Source of the DNA: Candidatus Amunia macphersoniae
Lineage (GTDB): Bacteria > Chloroflexota > Dormibacteria > Aeolococcales > Aeolococcaceae
DNA length: 64,000 nt
Assembly (NCBI GenBank): GCA_016464795.1
Contig: JAEKNN010000051.1
Location: 1-64,000 of the forward strand
Direction: 5' to 3'
Made by a program: the position numbers and the translations under genes. How positions within the stretch are numbered: the first letter of the stretch is position 1; each line of letters begins with the position of its first letter. Below, piece by piece: positions 42,291-51,097 of this stretch. The notes beneath the pieces were generated by a model. It was not told the DNA's origin, did no database searches, and worked only from the letters and a program-made list of their open reading frames with translations.

Positions 42291-43148
42291 ATGTCGGTGC
42301 ACGCCCATGCCGACGACGAGACCATCACCATGGGCGGCCTCCTCGCCAGTTGCGCAGACCGGGGCATCCTCACCTGCAACGTCTGCTGCACGGACGGCAA
42401 GCTGGCGACCATCGTCGCCGCGGACATGCCCGAGGAGACCACCCGACCCCATCTCGCTGAGATCCGCCAGCAGGAGCTGCGCGCGGCCTGCGAGATCCTC
42501 GGAGTCACCGAGGTCCACTTCCTCGGCTATGGCGACTCCGGGATGTGGGGCGAGGACACCAACCAGCTTCCCGACGGCTTTTGGAAGGCGGACATCGATG
42601 AGGCCGTCGGCCGTCTCGTCACCCACATCCGGCGCTTCCAGCCACAGGTCGTGGTCACCTATGACGGTGTCGGTGGCTACGGCCATCCGGACCACATCCA
42701 GACCCACCGCGTGACCATGCTCGCGGTCGAAGCTGCCCACCAGAAGGCGCTCTACCCGCAGGCAGGGGAACCGTGGCGGGTGCAGAAGCTCTACTACACA
42801 GCCCTCCCGCTCTCGTTCCTGAAGAAGGCGTCCGAGATGGCCCAGGCCGCCGGCATGGACCCACCGTTCGGCATCGAGAATCCGGAGGACCTGCCCTTCG
42901 TGACCCCCGACGCGTGGGTGACCACCACAGTCGACATTCGCGCCGGGGTGCCGCGCAAGCGTGCTGCGCTGGTGGCGCACCACAGCCAGATCGCACCGGA
43001 TTGGCCGATGCTGGCCGTCCCCGAGGAAGTGACCATCGAGCACTTCGGCACCGAGGCGTTCCAGCTGGTGATCTCACGAACCCCGCCGTCGCTGCCCGAG
43101 ACCGATGTGTTCGCCGGCATCGAGGCACCGACAGCGCTCACCGTCTGA
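42291..43148 (+). CDS. LmbE/PIG-L deacetylase, mycothiol S-conjugate amidase-like
   Basis: 285 aa from the ATG at 42291, with GAGGAG 9 nt upstream. The alternative GTG at 42270 adds 7 residues. Starts MSVHAHADDE, matching the Mca/MshB zinc motif (AHPDDE) except Pro to Ala. Zinc ligands would be His6 and Asp9, with His in GGYGHPDHIQTH. Length and the early motif fit Mca, which cleaves mycothiol conjugates during detoxification. Whether this organism makes mycothiol is not shown here. Confidence 0.83.
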   Translation: MSVHAHADDETITMGGLLASCADRGILTCNVCCTDGKLATIVAADMPEETTRPHLAEIRQQELRAACEILGVTEVHFLGYGDSGMWGEDTNQLPDGFWKADIDEAVGRLVTHIRRFQPQVVVTYDGVGGYGHPDHIQTHRVTMLAVEAAHQKALYPQAGEPWRVQKLYYTALPLSFLKKASEMAQAAGMDPPFGIENPEDLPFVTPDAWVTTTVDIRAGVPRKRAALVAHHSQIAPDWPMLAVPEEVTIEHFGTEAFQLVISRTPPSLPETDVFAGIEAPTALTV

Positions 43149-43151
43149 TCG

Positions 43152-44324
43152 TCATGCGCGCTCCACCACCATGGCGATGCCCTGGCCGCCGCCGATGCAC
43201 ATTCCGGCCACACCCAGGCCGGCCCCGCGACGCTGCATCTCGTGCAGCAGGGTGACCATGATCCGGGTGCCGCTGGCGCCGATCGGATGGCCGAGCGCGA
43301 TCGCGCCGCCGTTGACGTTGAGTTTCTCGTCGGGCACGGCGAGCTCACGGCCGACCGCCACCGACTGGGCGGCGAATGCCTCGTTGAGCTCGAAGAGGTC
43401 GATGTCATGGACGGTCAGCCCCGCGCGTTGCAGCGCTGCGCGCACCGCGGGAACCGGCCCCATCCCCATCACCCGCGGGGGCACGCCGGCGCTGGCATAG
43501 GCGCGGATGCGGGCCAGCGGGGTCCGGCCCTCGGCGCGGGCACGGGTCTCACTCATCACCACCACCGCGGCACCGCCGTCATTGATCCCGCTGGCGTTGG
43601 CCGCGGTGACGCTGCCCTCCTTGTCGAACGCGGGTCGCATGGCGGCCAGCGCCTCGACGGTGATGCCGGCCCGGGGATGTTCGTCGACGTCGACGGTCAC
43701 TATCTCCTTGCGCTTCTTGACAGGCACGCCAATGATCTCGCTGCGGAAGCGTCCCTGCGACATCGCCGTCTCGGCCTTCTGCTGCGATGCAGCCGCGAAG
43801 GCATCCTGGTCCTCGCGGCTGACCTCGTACTCCTTGGCGACGTTCTCCGCGGTCGTGCCCATGTGGCAGTCCTCGAAGGCGCACCAGAGCCCGTCTCGGA
43901 TCATCTCGTCGACCAGCTCGCCGTGGCCCAGGCGATAGCCGAAGCGGCCGCTCTCCACCAGGTACGGGGCACGGGACATGTTCTCCATGCCACCGGCCAG
44001 GACGACCTCGGCATCACCCGCCCGGATGGCCTGCGCCGCCAGAGCGATGGTCTTCAGCCCTGACCCGCACACCTTGTTGACAGTCATCGACGGGGTGCTC
44101 ACCGCCAGTCCGGCGCCCAGCGCCGCCTGGCGAGCCGGGTTCTGGCCGAGGCCGGCGGAGAGGACGTTGCCCATGAGCACCTCGTCGACAGCATCGAGCC
44201 CGGCGCGCCGCATCGCCTCCTGGGCGGCGATGGCGCCGAGGGTGGGCGCCGGGACGTCGACGAATGCACCGCCCATGGTGCCGACGGGTGTGCGCGCCGC
44301 GCTGACGATGACCGCGTTCTCCAT
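43152..44324 (-). CDS. Acetyl-CoA C-acyltransferase (thiolase)
   Basis: 390 aa. Catalytic residues: Cys86 in NKVCGSGLK, His346 in ALGHPIGASG and Cys376 in GMCIGGGQG. NEAFAAQ is also present. Performs thiolytic cleavage or condensation of acetoacetyl-/3-ketoacyl-CoA, closing the acyl-CoA route seen elsewhere in the window. TAGGTT 6 nt before the ATG suggests a leaderless start. Confidence 0.95.
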   Translation of the reverse strand: MENAVIVSAARTPVGTMGGAFVDVPAPTLGAIAAQEAMRRAGLDAVDEVLMGNVLSAGLGQNPARQAALGAGLAVSTPSMTVNKVCGSGLKTIALAAQAIRAGDAEVVLAGGMENMSRAPYLVESGRFGYRLGHGELVDEMIRDGLWCAFEDCHMGTTAENVAKEYEVSREDQDAFAAASQQKAETAMSQGRFRSEIIGVPVKKRKEIVTVDVDEHPRAGITVEALAAMRPAFDKEGSVTAANASGINDGGAAVVVMSETRARAEGRTPLARIRAYASAGVPPRVMGMGPVPAVRAALQRAGLTVHDIDLFELNEAFAAQSVAVGRELAVPDEKLNVNGGAIALGHPIGASGTRIMVTLLHEMQRRGAGLGVAGMCIGGGQGIAMVVERA

Positions 44325-44370
44325 GGCCTGAACCTAACAGGAGGCGGGCAGATCCCGCCCCCTCTCGCGG

Positions 44371-45309
44371 TCAGTCCAGCGCTTGGCCGAAGGCTTCCAG
44401 GTAGCGCTCGGCGAACTGATCGCGGGTGTAGGTGTGGCTTTGGGGGCCCTGCTGTTCGATGACGTAGGTGGCGGCGAGCGCGCCCATGCGCGCAGACACC
44501 TGGGGCGGCCGGCCATAGCGCAGCCCGGCCAGAAGCCCCGCGATGTAGGCGTCACCGGCGCCGGTGGGGTCGACGACGGTCTCGGTGGCGGCGACAGGCA
44601 CGGCATGGACGCCGCCCTCGATATGCAACTCGCTGCCCTGGCCCCCGCGGGTCAGTGCGACGATGGCGCCGGCAGCTGCCAGGGCGGCCACGTCTCGTCC
44701 GCTTCGACGCTGGATGAGCTGGAACTCGTAATCGTTGCCGACCACCAGCCACGCCGCGTCGAGGCCGGCAAGCAGGGTCTGGTCGCTCATCGAGCTGAGC
44801 TGCTGGGCGGGCGCGAACACCAGCTTGGCGCCCATCCACACTGCCTGCTCGACGTGCAGGCCCATGCCGTCCGGTGCATCGGGAGCCACGATGACATGCT
44901 CCACCCCGGAGAGCGACTCCAGGTTAACAGCGGCCGCGCGACCCATCGCACCGGGGTAGAAGGCGGTGATCTGGTTGTCGTCGATGTCGGTGGTGATGAA
45001 GCAGGTGGCCGTGCTGATGTCGTCGCACAGCAGGGCGGGGGACGTGTCCACCCCGGCGGCGCTGAGCGCAGCGCCGTACTCGGCGAAGTCATTGCCGACA
45101 GCGGCGCAGAGCAGCGGGCGCTCTCCGAGTAGGGCCAGGTTGAAGGCGATGTTGGCCGCCGTCCCCCCGCGCCGCTTCTCCAGCCGCTCGACCAGGAATG
45201 ACACATTGAGGATGTGGGCTTGGTCACTGATGATGTGCTCGGCGAAGTGCCCGGGGAACACCATGATGGTGTCGTAGGCGACCGAACCGGTGACGGCGAT
45301 GGAGCCCAT
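44371..45309 (-). CDS. PfkB-family kinase, adenosine-kinase-like
   Basis: 312 aa from the ATG at 45309, 9 nt after TATGCT. PfkB signature 1 is KRRGGTAANIAFNLALLG. Signature 2 is DPTGAGDAYIAG with the catalytic Asp. N-terminal VTGSVAYDTIMVFPGHF resembles bacterial adenosine kinases more than ribokinases. If so it would phosphorylate adenosine released by AhcY, whose gene is at 57.8 kb. Sugar specificity cannot be excluded. Confidence 0.82.
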   Translation of the reverse strand: MGSIAVTGSVAYDTIMVFPGHFAEHIISDQAHILNVSFLVERLEKRRGGTAANIAFNLALLGERPLLCAAVGNDFAEYGAALSAAGVDTSPALLCDDISTATCFITTDIDDNQITAFYPGAMGRAAAVNLESLSGVEHVIVAPDAPDGMGLHVEQAVWMGAKLVFAPAQQLSSMSDQTLLAGLDAAWLVVGNDYEFQLIQRRSGRDVAALAAAGAIVALTRGGQGSELHIEGGVHAVPVAATETVVDPTGAGDAYIAGLLAGLRYGRPPQVSARMGALAATYVIEQQGPQSHTYTRDQFAERYLEAFGQALD

Positions 45310-45392
45310 GGACGCGCAAGCATAGGCAGCGGCCGCCCGGCCACGGGCCTCCGGCGAGCCGCCGCAGCCCGGCCGGGGGGAGAATGGGAGCA

Positions 45393-47195
45393 ATGGCCCT
45401 CCCCTCCCCACGCCTCTCCTCCCGACCGACCGGGCACCTCGATCCAGCGCCGCCCGGTGCCGGCGTGGCTCACGCCGAGGCCGTCGAGGTCTATCGGAGG
45501 ACCTACACCACGGTGCTGAGAAGCAGCGGTGAGACGCGCCTGCGCGTGCTCGAGGCGTCCCACAAGGCGATGCGCAGCAGCCTGCACGCGCTGGCGGACT
45601 CGCCAGTGCCGGACCTCGGCGCCTTCCTCTACGCGGTGCGCCGCCTGCCCGAGACCATCTTCGACGCGCAGCTGGTGGTCATGGGACAGTCTGCCGAGAT
45701 CTTCCAGCGTCGCGGCTTTGGCTCCTTCACGGGCCAGCCGCAGGTCGTTGCCCCCGGCCGGCGCCGGCGTTGGTACGACGATGGCAGGGGGGTCCTCGCC
45801 GTCCTGATCGCCTCGGCTTCCGACGTCGACGATCTCGTGCCCACACTGGTCGCCTTCCAGATCGAGTGGAACAAGCTTCACGCCGTGTTGACGCAGTCTG
45901 CGCCCGCCTCCGCGTCGCCGGCGCAGCTGGCAGCGTGCTGCGGCAACTCCGAAGACGACTGGCTGCAGCTCGAGGAGGTGTGGGGAAATGCTTTCGCTGC
46001 GCGCCTGGAGAAGATCAGCGGACAGCGCCTGTCGCTGCGTCTGCGCATGCTCGGTGGCACCGAGGTTGGCTATGCGCGCGTCACCCGGCGATGGTGGCAG
46101 CAGGTCACCGGCGTGATGCGCTCGGAGGGGCTTCTCGATCGCCCGTTGTACTTTGTCAGCAGCAACTCGCACAGCCTGGGGAACCTTGTCACTGGGTTGG
46201 CGCGCCGCCAGCAGACCGATGTGGTCGCATCCATGGAGACGACAGGACCTGCGGAGGTCCGCGATGAACTTCGCGCCTTCCAGGAAGGGCGTGCCGAGGG
46301 CAACTGGGACAATCTTCTCTACTACGCGTCGCGCCTGTGGCAGCGCAGCGTCGCCACCGACGCCGAGCGCCTCGCCGTGCGGCGCGCGGAGCGTGAGGCG
46401 GGGGTGATCGGGGTGGGCAGCCGCACCGCGCTCGATGTGTCGGCCCAGCTGATCGCGCTCGACCGCCTCGATGTCCAGGCGCTCGACGAGCGGTTGCGAC
46501 CAGTGGATGCGGCGGCTCTTCGCGCCAGCCGGGCCGTCATCGTCAACGTCGACTACCCACTCGGCCTGGCGGCCTACAACATCCTTCGCGAGGTGGCCGA
46601 GACCGCGGCTGAGCTGCGTGGTGTCTACATCCTCGGCAAGGCGGCAACGCTGAACGCTGACGTCGGCGACGTGATGATCAGCAATGTCATCCACGACGAG
46701 CATTCCGGAAACAGCTTCTGGTTGGACAACGCATTCCGGGTTTCCGACATCGCCCCCTACCTTCGCTTCGGCAGCGGTCTCGACAACCAGCGGGCCGTCA
46801 CCGTCAAGGGAACCTTCCTGCAGAACCGCGGCTATCTCGACTACTACCATCGCGAGGCGTTCTCGGTGGTGGAGATGGAAGCAGGGCCGTACTGCTGCGC
46901 CATGTACGAGATGAGCGAGGCCGCGCGCTATCCCATGGGCGAGCCGGTGAACTTCGCGCGCCTGCCCGTCGACTTCGGCGTCATCCACTACGCGTCCGAC
47001 ACCCCGTACACGCAGGCACGCACACTCGGGGCGCGGGGGCTCTCGTACTTCGGCATGGACTCGACATATGCATCGTCGGTGGCGATCCTGCGTCGCATCC
47101 TCCGGCTGGAGGGCGCGCTGACGTATGACGGGCCTGCGCTCGACGCGCCCGCTATCGTGGACGCCGAGGAACTGCCTGCCGGGGCCGTCCTGTGA
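45393..47195 (+). CDS. Conserved ~600-aa protein (DUF6909-like) with phosphorylase-like C-terminus
   Basis: 600 aa from the ATG at 45393 (a GGGGGGAG run ends 10 nt upstream; ATG at 45384 is the alternative). The N-terminal half is helical and unassigned. The C-terminal 200 residues contain SNVIHDEHSGNSFWLDN, VTVKGTFLQNRGYLDYYH and VVEMEAGPY. The EMEA motif and its surroundings resemble nucleoside phosphorylase/nucleosidase folds. A nucleoside role is inference, helped by the divergent PfkB kinase gene. Its stop overlaps the lipoprotein start (GTGA). Confidence 0.68.
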   Translation: MALPSPRLSSRPTGHLDPAPPGAGVAHAEAVEVYRRTYTTVLRSSGETRLRVLEASHKAMRSSLHALADSPVPDLGAFLYAVRRLPETIFDAQLVVMGQSAEIFQRRGFGSFTGQPQVVAPGRRRRWYDDGRGVLAVLIASASDVDDLVPTLVAFQIEWNKLHAVLTQSAPASASPAQLAACCGNSEDDWLQLEEVWGNAFAARLEKISGQRLSLRLRMLGGTEVGYARVTRRWWQQVTGVMRSEGLLDRPLYFVSSNSHSLGNLVTGLARRQQTDVVASMETTGPAEVRDELRAFQEGRAEGNWDNLLYYASRLWQRSVATDAERLAVRRAEREAGVIGVGSRTALDVSAQLIALDRLDVQALDERLRPVDAAALRASRAVIVNVDYPLGLAAYNILREVAETAAELRGVYILGKAATLNADVGDVMISNVIHDEHSGNSFWLDNAFRVSDIAPYLRFGSGLDNQRAVTVKGTFLQNRGYLDYYHREAFSVVEMEAGPYCCAMYEMSEAARYPMGEPVNFARLPVDFGVIHYASDTPYTQARTLGARGLSYFGMDSTYASSVAILRRILRLEGALTYDGPALDAPAIVDAEELPAGAVL

Positions 47196-48127
47196 GCGGG
47201 CGATTGACGTCGCCCGCGAGGCGGCCAAGCGGTCTCATCAGACGGTGGTGGCTGCTCGTTGTCGCCACGGTGCTGCTGATCCCGCTCGCCGGGTGCGGGG
47301 CGCCGGTGGCCTGTGCTGGCGGCGGTTGCACGCCACCACCGGAGAACCTCAACGTGCAACCGCAGAACACCACGCTGCTGGTCGGCGTCAACCGCATCTC
47401 CATCGCCCTTCTGGACACCAGACAAAACCCTGTGTCGGCAACCGGAGTGAGCGTCGACATCATCACCCCCGCCGGCAAGTCGCTTGCCCACCGACCGCTC
47501 CAGAACATCGCGGCTGTGTATGGGGGCATTCCCGTGTACGTGGGAATCGCGCAGTTCCCCACCGCCGGTCAGTACGAGTTCCTGGTGACGGGCAACGGGG
47601 CGAGCGCCCAGATCAACGGTCACGCCTACGTGACGGTCGCGGCCTCCGGACCGGAGGTGGCGATCGGTGCCCGCGTGCCCGCGTTGCATCAGGCAGTCCT
47701 GACCGACCCGGGAGTGACCATCTCGATGGTCGACAGCGGGGTGCCTCCGGATACGTGGCACGACCAGACGGTGGCTCAGGCGCTGGCGGCCCACAAACCG
47801 ATGGTGCTGTTCTTCGGTGAGCCGGGGTTCTGTCCGAGCAAGACGTGCGGCCCGACGGTCGCCATCCTCAAGCAGCTCTGCGCGCAGTACTGCGGCCAGT
47901 TCTCCTTCCAGCACATCGAGGACAGCATTCCCGCGTCCAACGCACAGGTTCCCAACAACCCGGCCTTTCGAGCCTTCGGGCTGCAGACCGAGCCCTGGGT
48001 GTTCTTCGTCAACGGCGACGGTGTGGTCACCGACCGATTCGAGGGGCCGACCACCCTTGACGACCTGAAGGGAGCCGCCAGCGGCACGCTGGCCGGTCAC
48101 GTTCCGGCAGTGTCACTCAGCGCCTGA
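47192..48127 (+). CDS. Lipoprotein with C-terminal thioredoxin-like domain
   Basis: 311 aa from GTG at 47192, coupled to the preceding gene. The lipobox LIPLAGC places the lipidated Cys at 35. Residues about 50-150 form a beta-sandwich-like domain (NTTLLVGVNRISIALLD, HAYVTVAASGPEV). The C-terminal domain has MVLFFGEPGFCPSKTCGPTV, a CX4C pair instead of CxxC, in a thioredoxin-like frame ending VFFVNGDGVVTDRFEG. Probably acts on the outer face of the membrane, perhaps in copper or thiol handling like SCO proteins. Unproven. Confidence 0.75.
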   Translation: MSGRLTSPARRPSGLIRRWWLLVVATVLLIPLAGCGAPVACAGGGCTPPPENLNVQPQNTTLLVGVNRISIALLDTRQNPVSATGVSVDIITPAGKSLAHRPLQNIAAVYGGIPVYVGIAQFPTAGQYEFLVTGNGASAQINGHAYVTVAASGPEVAIGARVPALHQAVLTDPGVTISMVDSGVPPDTWHDQTVAQALAAHKPMVLFFGEPGFCPSKTCGPTVAILKQLCAQYCGQFSFQHIEDSIPASNAQVPNNPAFRAFGLQTEPWVFFVNGDGVVTDRFEGPTTLDDLKGAASGTLAGHVPAVSLSA

Positions 48128-48145
48128 TCAGCACAGGGGTCGACG

Positions 48146-50065
48146 ATGCCGCTGCTCTCGCTCGAGAACGTCGCAGTCGCGTTCGGGGTGGAGGTGGTCG
48201 TCCGCGGGGTGACCCTGCGCATCGAGGCGCGTGACCGGCTGGCGGTCGTCGGTGCCAACGGCGCAGGCAAGACATCGGTGCTCGGCGTCATCGCCGGCAG
48301 CCTGGAGCCGCGCGAGGGAGGCGTCGAGCGCGCCCGCGACCTGCGCATCGCCCACCTCCCGCAGGATGCCCCAGAGCCGGTTGGATCGACGGTGCTGGAC
48401 GAGGTCCTGGCCTCGCGCTCCGACCTGCTGGCCATGCATGCGGAGTTGACTCGACTGGAAGCAGTCATGGGCGCGCAGCCGGAGGAGCTGGACACGGTGC
48501 TGGCCCAGTACGGCGAGCTGCAGCACGCGTACCAGGATGCCGGTGGCTATGACGTCGAGGCGCGGGCGCGCGAGGCACTCGGTGGGCTGGGGATCGATCA
48601 CTCTCTACAGTCGCGCGACCCGCGATGGCTCAGCGGCGGCCAGAAGCGCCGCGTCGAGCTGTCCAAGTTGCTTCTGGCTGACGCGGACCTGCTGCTCATC
48701 GACGAGCCCACCAACCACCTGGACCTGGCCTCGATCGAGTGGCTCGAGGAGTACATGGGCGAGGTGCGCACCACCTTCGTGCTGGTCTCGCACGACAGGC
48801 GATTCCTCGACCGTGTGTGCACCTCTGTCCTCGAGCTGGGCAACGGGCTGGCGGAGGAGTACCCGGGCAACTACACGCAGTACGTGAGGCTGCGGGCTGA
48901 ACGACGCGCCCGTCGCCAGAAGGAGTTCGACGCTCAGCAGGCGCACGTGACCCATCAGGAGGAGTTCATCCGCAAGTACAAGGCCGGCCAGCGAGCCAAG
49001 GAAGCGCGCGGACGCCAGAAGCAACTCGACAGGATCGAGCGGGTCGCCCCGCCCCCGCGTGAGCGCCGTCCGCGCCTGCGGTTCACCACCGCTCCGGTCT
49101 CCCAGATCCTCCTCAAGACCAGCGAGCTCGAGGTTGGCCGCGGTGATTCGCTGCTTCTCAGAGTGCGGCCCCTGAGCATCGCACCGGGGGAACGAATCGC
49201 CATCGTCGGCCCCAACGGCAGCGGCAAGTCAACGCTGCTGCACACACTGGCCGGTGAGCTTCGGCCCCTGATGGGGACCGTCACGCTGGGGCCGCGAACC
49301 CGCCGACGGCTGTATCGCCAGGACCTCGGCCGCGATGGTGACGAGCAGGCCATCGCTGCCGACGGGTACACGACTGATGACCAGCGCACGGTGATGGAGG
49401 ACCTGCTCGTCGACCATCCTGTTGGCACCGAGCGTGCCCGGACGATGCTCGGCGCACTGCTGTTCAGCGGTGACGACGTGCACAAGCAGGTGGGAGAGCT
49501 CAGCGGCGGCGAGCGCGCTCGTCTTCTGCTGGGCAGGGTGGCGCTCGAGGAGACCAACCTGCTGCTGCTCGACGAGCCCACCAATCACCTCGACATCCCA
49601 GCGCAGGAGGTGCTCGAAAGCGCGCTGGTGGGCTACGGTGGCGCGGTCGTCCTGGTGACCCATGACAGGGCTCTCATCGACGCCGTGGCCACGCGGACCT
49701 GGGCGGTCGAGGATGGCACCATCCGCGAGGTACTGGGCGGCTACACCGACCTGCTGCGAACACGCGAGCGCGAGCGGGGTGAGCGTGAGCGCGAGGCCGA
49801 GGAGAAGCTCGCGTCTGCGGAGGGGAGCGGCTCGCGCAGTGGCACGGCGGCGTCAGTGGCAAGGCCGTCGGGCTCGGGCAACGTCCGCCGCCTGGAGGCC
49901 GAGATCGCCGCCGCTGAAGCCGAGCTCAAGCTGGCCCGCAAACGCCTGCTCGACCCGGAGACGTTTGCCGATGTCGAGACAGGTGCTGAGGCCGGGAGAG
50001 CGCATGACCGTCTCACCGGCGCTCTGGCCGATTTGTACGAGCGCTGGGAGGCGGTCGCCGGCTGA
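48146..50065 (+). CDS. ABC-F family ATPase
   Basis: 639 aa with two ATPase domains and no membrane segment. First: VGANGAGKTS, LSGGQKRR, LLIDEPTNHLD. Second: VGPNGSGKST, LSGGERAR, LLLLDEPTNHLD. The linker (about 245-310) is basic and helical, and the last 70 residues form a coiled coil. ABC-F proteins act on ribosomes (translation rescue, sometimes antibiotic protection). Sequence does not fix the subtype. AGGGG lies 6 nt before the ATG. Confidence 0.92.
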   Translation: MPLLSLENVAVAFGVEVVVRGVTLRIEARDRLAVVGANGAGKTSVLGVIAGSLEPREGGVERARDLRIAHLPQDAPEPVGSTVLDEVLASRSDLLAMHAELTRLEAVMGAQPEELDTVLAQYGELQHAYQDAGGYDVEARAREALGGLGIDHSLQSRDPRWLSGGQKRRVELSKLLLADADLLLIDEPTNHLDLASIEWLEEYMGEVRTTFVLVSHDRRFLDRVCTSVLELGNGLAEEYPGNYTQYVRLRAERRARRQKEFDAQQAHVTHQEEFIRKYKAGQRAKEARGRQKQLDRIERVAPPPRERRPRLRFTTAPVSQILLKTSELEVGRGDSLLLRVRPLSIAPGERIAIVGPNGSGKSTLLHTLAGELRPLMGTVTLGPRTRRRLYRQDLGRDGDEQAIAADGYTTDDQRTVMEDLLVDHPVGTERARTMLGALLFSGDDVHKQVGELSGGERARLLLGRVALEETNLLLLDEPTNHLDIPAQEVLESALVGYGGAVVLVTHDRALIDAVATRTWAVEDGTIREVLGGYTDLLRTRERERGEREREAEEKLASAEGSGSRSGTAASVARPSGSGNVRRLEAEIAAAEAELKLARKRLLDPETFADVETGAEAGRAHDRLTGALADLYERWEAVAG

Positions 50066-50097
50066 GGCTGATCGCCGGTCGCGCGAGGCCGGGATCC

Positions 50098-50103
50098 TAC
50101 ACT
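50098..50103 (+). promoter_or_regulatory. -10 box (TACACT) upstream of mini-ORF/EamA gene
   Basis: TACACT ends 7 nt before an ATG at 50111 that opens a 10-codon frame. No convincing -35. Confidence 0.4.
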
Positions 50104-50110
50104 GTCGGCG

Positions 50111-50143
50111 ATGAGCAGCTGGCGCGCGCCCGACGGCGTGTGA
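50111..50143 (+). CDS. 10-codon leader frame coupled to EamA gene
   Basis: Encodes MSSWRAPDGV and stops at a TGA overlapping the GTG start of the EamA gene (GTGA). It begins 7 nt after TACACT, the layout of a leaderless gene. Either a real leader peptide that delivers ribosomes to the transporter start, or the transporter's true N-terminus separated by a frameshift or sequencing error. Confidence 0.35.
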   Translation: MSSWRAPDGV

Positions 50144-51039
50144 TCGGGGGCCGTGCCGCGCCGCTTGCCCTGGCCGGGGCCACGATCGCGGTCTCCGTGT
50201 CGGCGGTGCTCATCCAGGAGGCCGCAACCGATGCGGCCACTGTGGTGTGGTTGCGCATGGCGCTGGCAGTCGCGATGCTGGCGCCCTGGGCGCTGCCGCA
50301 ACTCCAAGCGGGTGCGGTTGGAGCAACGCGACGCGACACCATCCTCACAGTGACCGCCGGTGCGCTGCTCGCCGCCCACTTCATCACCTGGACGGCCTCG
50401 CTCGCGTACACGTCGGTGGCGGCGAGCGTCCTGCTCGTGTCACTGCATCCGCTGATCGTCACCCCGCTGGGCACGGTTCTTCACGGCGATCACGTCGATG
50501 CTCGCGTGCTGGCCGGCATCGGGCTCGCGGTCGGGGGCACGGTGGTCACCTGCATCGGTGGCTTCGGCGCCGGCGGCAATGCTCTCCGGGGTGACCTCCT
50601 CGCCCTCAGCGGGGGGGTCGCCCTGGCCGGCTACCTGCTGATCGGCAGGGCTCGACGCAATCGCTCCGGGGTGGCGGCGTACTCGGCCGTCGTCTACGCG
50701 GTGGTGAGCGCGGCGGCGTTGGGCACCGCCGCCATCGGAGGCACGCTCCACTCGCCGAATGGACGCGTCATCGTCGCCTGCATCGGGCTCGCCGCCATCT
50801 GCACCGTGGGCGGCCACACAGTGTTCAACTGGGCTCTTCGCCGCCTGGCGGCGAGCACTGTGTCGCTGGCGTTTCTCGGCGAGCCCCCGCTCGCAGCCGT
50901 GCTGGCACTGCTCGCGCTCGGGCAGCACCCTCCTCTGAGCACAATCATCGGCGGAGTGCTCATTCTCGCCGGCCTCGCCGTCACCCTAAGCTCAGCTCCG
51001 GCCACTGCAACAGTCGACCCTGCCGCCGCGGGGTTGTGA
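50140..51039 (+). CDS. EamA/DMT-family transporter
   Basis: 299 aa from GTG at 50140. Ten membrane helices in two EamA repeats (AATVVWLRMALAVAML and LAAICTVGGHTVFNWALRRL regions; FLGEPPLAAVLALLALGQ is the typical second-repeat end). Exports or imports a small metabolite, identity unknown. No ribosome site precedes the GTG; it may depend on the overlapping 10-codon frame. Confidence 0.83.
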   Translation: MIGGRAAPLALAGATIAVSVSAVLIQEAATDAATVVWLRMALAVAMLAPWALPQLQAGAVGATRRDTILTVTAGALLAAHFITWTASLAYTSVAASVLLVSLHPLIVTPLGTVLHGDHVDARVLAGIGLAVGGTVVTCIGGFGAGGNALRGDLLALSGGVALAGYLLIGRARRNRSGVAAYSAVVYAVVSAAALGTAAIGGTLHSPNGRVIVACIGLAAICTVGGHTVFNWALRRLAASTVSLAFLGEPPLAAVLALLALGQHPPLSTIIGGVLILAGLAVTLSSAPATATVDPAAAGL

Positions 51040-51097
51040 ACGAGCGATGCCGAAACGCCGTACGCAGGCGCGCCAAAGAGCACTCATCTGCTCCCTC

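Noticed and set aside
44787..47228. Very long minus-strand open frame (over 800 codons) opposite the 600-aa phosphorylase-like gene
   Set aside because: Composition is that of a shadow frame (Arg/His/Asp-rich, no domain), it opposes a protein with clear motifs, and it continues out of frame over the PfkB gene.
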